DNA of 64,000 bases, taken from positions 192,944,001-193,008,000 of the forward strand of contig JBITNC010000001.1 of NCBI GenBank assembly GCA_050084985.1, read 5' to 3'. Shown here one piece after another: positions 57,747-64,000 of this stretch. Each line of letters begins with the position of its first letter. Positions within the stretch are counted from its first letter, which is position 1. The notes below the pieces were generated by a model that had not been told where the DNA came from, searched no databases, and saw nothing but the letters and a program-made list of their open reading frames with translations. The stretch is from Nageia nagi (Eukaryota; Pinophyta). Both the position numbers and the translations under genes were made by a program.

Positions 57747-58246
57747 TGAGAGAATTGAACTATAACAAGAACAATCCTAAACTATCAAGATCACATGAAA
57801 GCTCTCATTCACATCTAACAAACTCACAAATAAGAAAATATCACAAAGTAACTCAAGATGTAAAGTGGTTCCTCCAACTAGGAGTACATCCACTGACTAG
57901 ATCTTTGCTTCAATCACAAATATAACTCTCTTACAATCCTCCTAATCTCAACTCCTATACTTCTATCCTATAGCATAACTTTACTCCACAATTGGTGTAT
58001 GATCACAAAGAAGGAGCCTTCTATTTATAGGCTAAAATCTTTGGATCACCCTTTTATCCAACGTACAAAAGCATGACATGCACATCCTTTTACCTAAGGG
58101 GCATGCTCATGACATGGAGTGTAGGATAAGTTACATTATCATATTCACTTAAATACTTAAGGTATCAAATAATACCCTTAAGTATTAGTGAATTTACATA
58201 GAAGATTTAATACACCCTTTACAATAATGCATTATACATTCCAACA
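57747..58246 (-). repeat. 3' LTR of copia-3
   Basis: About 500 bases, beginning TGTTGGAATGTATAATGC on the minus strand and preceded by GCATTAAGGGGGAG. Same family as 19,588-20,086. TATA box at the plus CTATTTATAGG near 58,021. U3 hairpin at 58,156-58,182. The left edge is placed by alignment with copia-0, uncertain by a few bases. Confidence 0.88.
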
Positions 58247-59258
58247 CTCCCCCTTAATGCAATATTGGGGTAGAGCAAGTAAGAGAGAAGAAGAAGAGAA
58301 AGTAAGAGAGTCCTTCTAAATAGATACAATGGAGATGAGAACTCTTTACATATTTGTGAAGTAAAAAAGATCTAGTTTGAGACTCACTACTTTACCAAAT
58401 ACAATCATTAACTATAATTGATTTCAATATACATGAAGTAGTCATCCAACTAAAAATTATGAAGAGTCTCCAAGAGCCTGCATACTTGAGGTAAGTAACC
58501 TGCAATCTCAAAGGAACTTACAAGTCATAACCAAATCAAATAATAAGATCAATTAGATGCATTATATTCATATCAACAAGAATAGATGAATCACATAAAG
58601 CCATCATGAACTGATCAATGGTGCACTATAAGTCGTCATGAAGATGCCATGCTAAAAAACTTATAGTCACCTACTATATATAAAACATGTGTTGATTATC
58701 ATTACAAAATAGAGCATGCACATATGAGTTCCTCTCATATGGATAACTAAATAGTGCCAAAAGGCACATAAGATTTCCTCACATATGGATAATTGATTAG
58801 TGCTAGATTACCAAAAATAGAGCATGCACATAAGAGTTCCTTTCATATGGATAACTAGATAGTGCTAAATGACACATAAGAGTTCTTCACATATGGATAA
58901 CTTAATAGTACTAGATCAAAATAGAGCATGCACATACGAGTTCCTCACATATGGATAACTAAACAATGCCAAGCGACACATAAAAGTTCCTCACATATGG
59001 ATAACTAAATAGTGCTAGATCAAAATAGAGCATGCACATATGAGTTCCTCACATATGGATAACTAAACAGTGCCAAATGACATATAAGAGTTCCTCACAT
59101 ATGGATAATTGAATAGTGCAAGATTGGTCAATTTGTACAATAAGTTCTTCATGCAGAGCAAACTTACCATGAAGGTGTATAATAAAATCAACACTATATA
59201 GCACAAAATCCTCTTAGGAGTGAAATTATCATCATAAACATTAATTCAACATAAGAAT
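58247..59258 (-). other. 3' non-coding module of copia-3, with hairpin repeat array
   Basis: Contains the purine tract at the LTR, the conserved non-coding stretch (58,257-58,690), and an array at 58,720-59,110. The word CATATGGATAA starts at 58,736, 58,782, 58,844, 58,890, 58,948, 58,994, 59,052 and 59,098, an alternation of 46 and 58-62 bases and thus a two-part higher-order unit of about 104-108 bases. The TTCCTCACATAT words correspond to the GTGAGAAACTT part of the copia-2 array. Confidence 0.85.
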
Positions 59259-60720
59259 TCAAACTTCACTCCCCCTTGAAGGTAACTTCACCAATCCAAT
59301 AGCATCTTTAAGCTTACAAAATTGAGCTTTTAGGAGGAGCTTGGTGAACAAATCAGCAAAGTTCAAGGTGGATGGACAATACTCTAGGTGTATGATGCTA
59401 TCAAGAACCTTCTCCCTGATAAAATCGATATGGATTTCCATATGTTTTATTTTCTAATGAAACACTGGATTCTTAGCCAAAGAAATAACTGATTGATTAT
59501 CTGAAGTTATCAAAGATGAGCCACCTTATTCATACCTAATTTTTTTCATAAGATGCCTTAGCCAAATGGCTTCCTGGCTGTAATAGACATGGCATGATAT
59601 TCAACTTCTATGATGGAAAGAGAAATAGTAGGTTGCTTATTGGAAGCCTAAGAGATATCACCTGAACCAATGCTAAACACATATGCAAAGGTTGAATTTC
59701 TCTAATCTTTATCTTCTCCGTAGTTAGAATCTGAGAATCTTGAGAGAACAAACAAGGGTAACTTAGAATACTTAAGAGTAAGATCTTTAGTCCTTGTAAC
59801 ATACCTTAAGACTTGCTTAATAGCATTAAGATGCTTAACATATGCTTTTTGCATGAATCGTGCCATTAGATTCATTGCAAAGGTAATATCTATCCTAGAT
59901 ATAGTCAAATACAAAAGATTACGAATTAATTACCTATAAGCTATAGCATCCGCTAACTGAGAGTTGGAGCTTAGAGAAATAGTAATTCCAAGAGAGATTG
60001 GAATTGCAGCATATCTACACTCCTCCATTCTAAATTTTTATAAGATATTTGATATATACTTAGATTGACTGAGGTAAGTACAATCCTTGTATTGATACAC
60101 TTGCATTTTAAGATAGTAATATAAGAGACCAAGATCAATTATTTCAAATGTTGCTTTAAGTTTGGATATGCACTCTTGAATGATTTCATCATTGTTCTCA
60201 ATAATCAAAAGATCATCCACATAAAGGATAATAAAGACCATGTCTTTTCATTGATTGAGCACATATAAATCAAAATTAAGAAAAACACTTGAAAAATCCA
60301 ATGTCTACAAAGTCCCCTAAAATCTTTTTATACAAGCTCTAGGTGCTTGCTTAAATCCATACAATGACTTCTTTAGCTTGCACATAAAGGACTCTTTACC
60401 TCTAATAAATCCTTCTAGTTGATTCATGAAGATTTTCATATCTAAGTCACCATTGAGAAATGTACTCCTGATGTCAAGTTGAAAAACTTTCCATCCTTTA
60501 GCTACAGAAAGAGTAAGGATAACTCTCACAGTAGGCATCTTTATCATGAGAGCAAAGGTTTCCTTATAATCTACATCATATTTATGAGCAAAAATTTTAG
60601 CTACTAACCTTGCCTTGTATTTCTTAATATCTCCTACTGAATTAAACTTGACCTTATAGATCTACTTATTATCAATCACATTCTTTTCATTGGGATAAGG
60701 AACCAAGTCCCAAGTTTTAT
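59259..60720 (-). pseudogene. pol: copia-3 RT and RNase H
   Basis: Minus strand. RT: VRVILTLSVAKGWKVFQLDI, RSTFLNGDLDMKIFMNQLEG, KKSLYGFKQAPRA, then an intact YVDD box at 60,212-60,223 (IILYVDDLLIIENN), DLGLLYYYLKMQVYQYKDC. A TAA at 59,930-59,932 sits at the position also stopped in copia-1 and copia-2. RNase H: LTISRIDITFAMNLMARFMQ, LNAIKQVLRYVTRTKDLTLK, SDSNYGED, then a broken part and a clean end EIHIDFIREKVLDSIIHLEY to PSRGSEV (stop at 59,259). The last codons overlap the inner purine tract. Confidence 0.9.
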
Positions 60721-62039
60721 TTTACATAAGCACTTCATACTCCATTTTCATGACTTCCATCCAACACTCTAGCTTAGAAGCTTCTTTGAAGGTTGAGGGC
60801 TTATGCTTGTTGGAAATTAAGGATTTATTCAAGGTCATGCTCCTTATTACCCTTTATGTTAAAAATTTTGTTACTAAGGTGACTTATTTATATCAATATC
60901 CAACCAGCTACGAGCAACTGAAGAGTCCTCTAGATCATCAACATCCTCATTAGAAGTAGATTCTTGAGGAAGTTCATTGAACTTTACATCCTTTGAAATG
61001 AATACTACTTTATAGATTGGAGAGTAGAGCTTGTAGCCTCTATGCTGACTATCATAATCCATAAAGATACATTTTTCAGCTCTTTTATTCAACTTCTTTC
61101 TTTTTTCAGAAATAATTTAGGAGAATGCTTTACAACCAAACACCCTAAGATATGAAATGTTACATTTTTTTCTTAACCATGCCTCAAAAAGAGTTTTTCT
61201 TTGAATGATTTTTATCGGACACCTATTTAAGGTGTAAATAGCACTGCTCACAGCTTCACCCCATAAGAATTTAAGAAGATTACCCAACATGCATCTAGCC
61301 ATCTCCATAATTATTCTATTTTTCCTTTCGATAACACCATTCTGATAAGGAGTGTATGGAATTGTAAACTACCTCTTGATTCCATACTTAACATAATATT
61401 CATTGAACTCATTGTTGTTATATTCTTCCACATTATCTGATCTCAACATCTTGATTTTAAGGTTAGTCTGATTTTCAACAAAGGCCTTAAAAAATCTTAA
61501 AAATTTCAAAGGTTTGATCTTTGTGCTCAAGTAGATACCCAAAGGTCATCCTACTAAAGTCATTAATGAAGGTCAAGATGTAAGATGCTCCTCCAAGTGA
61601 CTTAGTCTAAAATAAACCTATCAAATCTAAATGCACAAGTTGAAGAGGTTGAGATGCTTTTGTTGCCTTATCCTTTTCAAATTTTTATCTAAGCATCTTA
61701 TCAAGAATGTACTTCTTGCATAGACCAATCGAAGGAGAAATTAAAGGTAAACCTTCCATAAGTTATTGGTCTTTCATGACTTGAATACCTTTATGGTGAA
61801 GGTACCCTAAATGATGGTGCCAAAGATTACCTTTGGAACACACACTAGAAGCAAAACACATCTTTGATGGAACTTAATCCATAATGTAGAGGTTATCTTT
61901 TATTAACCATTTAATCAATGTGGCAAGTCCATATGTTATGCATCATGATAGAGAGTTGAACTCAAATGAGTACCCTTTTTTAGTAACTTTGATTATGGAG
62001 AGAAGGTTTATCCTAAGCTTAGAAATGAAGAGAACATTA
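60721..62039 (-). pseudogene. pol: copia-3 integrase and end of protease
   Basis: Minus strand. Protease tail near 62,000-62,039 (LFISKLRINLLSII), pre-integrase KGNLWHHHLGYLHHKGIQVM near 61,830, core FINDFSRMTFGYLLEHKDQT near 61,540. Unlike copia-1 and copia-2 the third catalytic residue is kept: VIERKN, Glu codon at 61,327-61,329. A TAG at 61,607-61,609 matches TAG 36,694 of copia-2, and a TAG at 61,369-61,371 matches TAA 36,931. The C-terminus 61,308-60,874 reads MEMARCMLGNLLKFLWGEAV, KRAEKCIFMDYDSQHRGYKL, one stop inside. Confidence 0.9.
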
Positions 62040-62518
62040 TGTTAGAATTTGTAATGAAATATTGTGAATATCTAAACTCTTTGTAAGTTCAATTAATCAC
62101 TTAAAGGATATGTAGATACCTTAAGGGATTAATTGAATTCTTTATTATGTGTGGAATTTGACTTTACCATGGGGTTATGTGGTAGGTTAAAGTTAGGTCA
62201 TGCATTTATTGTAACCCTAACCTTACCCTTGGGTTAAAGGGAGGTTAGGAAGGTGCTCTCAAGCTATAAATAGAGGGCCTCTCCTCTTGTAACACAACTA
62301 AGTTTTTAGAGTAAAATTAGTCTACTAGTTTGTGTAGGAGAGGAAGAGAATAGTTGTAAGAGGGGCATACTTGAGAATTGAGATACTAGTTGTGGATGTA
62401 CTCCCAAGGAGGGAGGAACCACATTACAGTTGTGTTATCTTATGTGAATGGTGTTATGTTGTATGATTAAGCTTCCTAGTCTTGGACCTTGAGAATTAGA
62501 GTAGTGCTAATTCTTTCA
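62040..62518 (+). repeat. 5' LTR of copia-4
   Basis: 479 bases, TGTTAGAATT to TTCTTTCA, aligned throughout with 40,160-40,647. TATA box CTATAAATAGAGG near 62,264. Confidence 0.95.
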
Positions 62519-62520
62519 AT

Positions 62521-62533
62521 TGGTATCTAGAGC
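62521..62533 (+). promoter_or_regulatory. Primer binding site of copia-4
   Basis: TGGTATCTAGAGC, equal to TGGTATCAGAGC with one extra T. It starts two bases after the LTR. Confidence 0.8.
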
Positions 62534-62645
62534 TTGGTGTGGAAGCTCTTCTTCTATATCTTGGAGGTTCTTCATCCTTCTTCATTCCTTTGGTGTGGAA
62601 GCTCTTCTTCTACATCTTGGAGGTTCTTTATCCTTCTTCATTCCT
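62534..62645. repeat. 56-base tandem duplication abutting the primer site
   Basis: TTGGTGTGGAAGCTCTTCTT starts at 62,534 and 62,590. The copies differ at two positions. A single related copy is seen in the copia-0 leader (reverse complement near 19,510-19,570). Confidence 0.93.
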
Positions 62646-63349
62646 CATCTTACCACCCATTGGTGAGGTAAAACTAAGAGAAGGTATAAATTTCCTCCTC
62701 ATTTGGTTATCTTATGGATTATTGCATTAGATACTAACATATTTTGTGAGATATTGAAGCTTATTTTTTGCAAAATATGATCAAAATGGCAATGCAAGCA
62801 TTTTTTTTATACTAACCTCTTATGTTAGTAGTTTTTTTTTACAAAATGCTTAGTACATGATATACCTTTTAAGAGGATACTATGTAATGCAAATATTTTT
62901 ACTAACATTTTGTTTGTTAGTAGTATTGATCAATAAGTCTATTACAAGCATTGCCAAGGTGTAATATGTACATAATACCTTATTTCTTCTCTAAATTGTT
63001 TTATTTTTTGCAAAAATTTTAATGCAAATAGAGGAAAATAATTTTTAGAGGCAATTTAAAAAAAAAAAAAACAAATATGGGGATATTCGCCCTCTCTCAA
63101 TTTTTTTTACATATGTTATTATTGAAATAAAAAAAATGAAGGACTTTATTTATAAGTTTTTGAAATATTTTAAATATTTTTTTTTACATATAAAAATCAA
63201 GAATTATAAAATTTTGGGGGGGAGGGGGACAAAATAAACGGTAGGGTCTACGAATTGAACCAAACCCCAAACAACGGTAGGGTCTGTGAATTGAACCAAA
63301 CCCCAGTCGCTCGCGGTCCACCCTCTACGTCTCCCTCCTCCCTCTACGG
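62646..63349 (+). other. copia-4 leader
   Basis: AT-rich, no conserved frame. At 63,216-63,230 a G run, then a 36-base tandem duplication (63,237-63,272 and 63,273-63,304; word AACGGTAGGGTCT) where the composition becomes more GC-rich. Confidence 0.7.
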
Positions 63350-63600
63350 GTCTATAAATTATTTGATAAAATGCCTCATCGAGATGCAGTCGTGATCATA
63401 GAATATGCACAAAATTGAGTTTGTGAATTATTTGACAAAGTACCTCGATGAAATGTAGTCTATGGACTATAATGCTCATTTAGTGTGCACAAAATAGATA
63501 TGTTGAAAGTCTGACAGAGTGCCTCAACGTTCCCCCTCGAAATGCAAAAGTAAGAAATCCCAGGACTGCAATGATCGTAGGATATAGAAAGGGTCTACAC
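63350..63600 (+). pseudogene. PPR-like gene fragment in the copia-4 leader
   Basis: Plus-strand text LFDKMPHRDAVV with EYAQN, then CELFDKVPR, and phrases such as FSVHKIDMLKV, are PPR repeat remnants with frame changes. The word AAAATGCCTCATCGAGATGC at 63,368 differs at one position from 33,291 in the copia-2 leader. It is too broken to count repeats reliably (three partial ones). Confidence 0.6.
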
Positions 63601-64000
63601 ATTATTTTCCTCCCCGTAGCCTCCTCCCTTCGTTAGCATGGCCACGTTGGTGGTGAGTCACTCATAGCACCCTCTCCTCATGGCAGTAGTTTTCCTCCTC
63701 CCCATAGCACGGTGGTCTCCTCTCCTCCTCCCTCCATGCACACTGCACCAGTAGACTGAGTCAGCTTCCTCGCCAGCCAAGTTACTCTGCATGCCTTTGC
63801 ATCTCCCTCCTAACTGGGCATCGCACGACCTCTCGTGGTTACCCACAGTCATCGCTCCACAATTGAATGCAACTCCCTCGTAGCCTCCTATCTCTTCCTC
63901 CTCACGGTGTGAGCACTACTCCCTGCATCCTCTATCTATCACTTAGCATAATAAAATTTATTCGTGTATGATGGAGGGGGTGATGAGAGCTGTAGTGATG
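63601..64000. other. CT-rich, comparatively GC-rich tract
   Basis: Dominated by CTCCTCC, CTCCCTC words with scattered CpG. It resembles 33,400-33,530 and the reverse complement of 18,650-18,890, each also downstream of a copia 5' LTR. No protein motif recognised. The last 30 bases turn purine-rich. Confidence 0.6.

Larger units (their letters stand above)
57747..62039 (-). mobile_element. Ty1/copia element copia-3 (minus), cut by copia-4
   Basis: 3' LTR, 3' module, RNase H, RT, integrase and the end of protease are present. At 62,039 the protease reading stops where the copia-4 LTR begins. Gag, leader and 5' LTR must lie beyond the window. It is inserted in a LINE at its left side. Confidence 0.9.
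62040..64000 (+). mobile_element. Ty1/copia element copia-4 (plus), 5' end only
   Basis: 5' LTR, primer site and the start of a long leader. The rest lies beyond the window. LTR family as copia-2. It is inserted into the copia-3 protease; the left flank is CATTA (62,035-62,039), and the matching right copy should be found past the window end. Confidence 0.88.

Overview
This window looks like nuclear DNA of a plant with a large, repeat-rich genome. It is very AT-rich. Everything recognisable is decayed plant transposable-element sequence: Ty1/copia, Ty3/gypsy of the Tat/Ogre-like and chromovirus types, a LINE, and a large non-autonomous LTR element. There are also small pentatricopeptide-repeat (PPR) gene scraps. 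PPR repeats of the plant type, plant mobile domain (PMD) protein remnants and tRNA-Met-type primer sites all point to a land plant. I cannot name the species. I find no intact host gene, no rRNA or tRNA gene and no CRISPR array.

Layout. 1-7,954 is AT-rich sequence with at most one candidate minus-strand LTR ending at 3,831. 7,955-15,410 is a plus-strand Tat/Ogre-like Ty3/gypsy body (gag, protease, RT, two RNase H domains, integrase). It is followed on the opposite strand by a broken PMD-like gene (16,620-18,240). 18,300-20,086 is the leader and 5' LTR of a truncated minus-strand copia element. 20,087-24,990 is unidentified. 24,995-28,858 is a minus-strand gypsy gag, leader and LTR, and 28,859-29,306 looks like the leader of a second such element.

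From 29,307 to 55,130 there is a stack of nested insertions. A plus-strand chromovirus (47,360-48,351 and 54,148-55,130) was hit twice: by a minus-strand gypsy element whose LTR is 45,979-47,359, and by a 5.8-kb minus-strand non-autonomous LTR element (48,352-54,147). The gypsy leader was hit by copia-1 (minus, 29,307-45,912, duplication AGACA). Copia-1's RT was hit by copia-2 (plus, 31,767-40,647, duplication ATCTT). Copia-2's 5' LTR was broken by a chromovirus deletion derivative (from 32,024).

55,710-57,746 is a minus-strand LINE remnant interrupted by copia-3 (minus, 57,747-62,039). Copia-3 is itself interrupted inside its protease region by copia-4 (plus, from 62,040 past the window end).

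The four copia elements belong to related families. Those whose ends are visible share a peculiar 3' module of about 1 kb. It has a purine tract at the end of pol, an array of short hairpin-forming repeats, a conserved non-coding stretch, and a second near-identical purine tract at the 3' LTR. Copies 1 and 2 share an integrase catalytic Glu-to-Lys change, a broken zinc knuckle and one stop codon. Copies 1, 2 and 3 share a stop codon at one RT/RNase H position. These shared lesions suggest that defective copies were mobilised in trans. They and the antisense PMD gene are the most interesting signals here.
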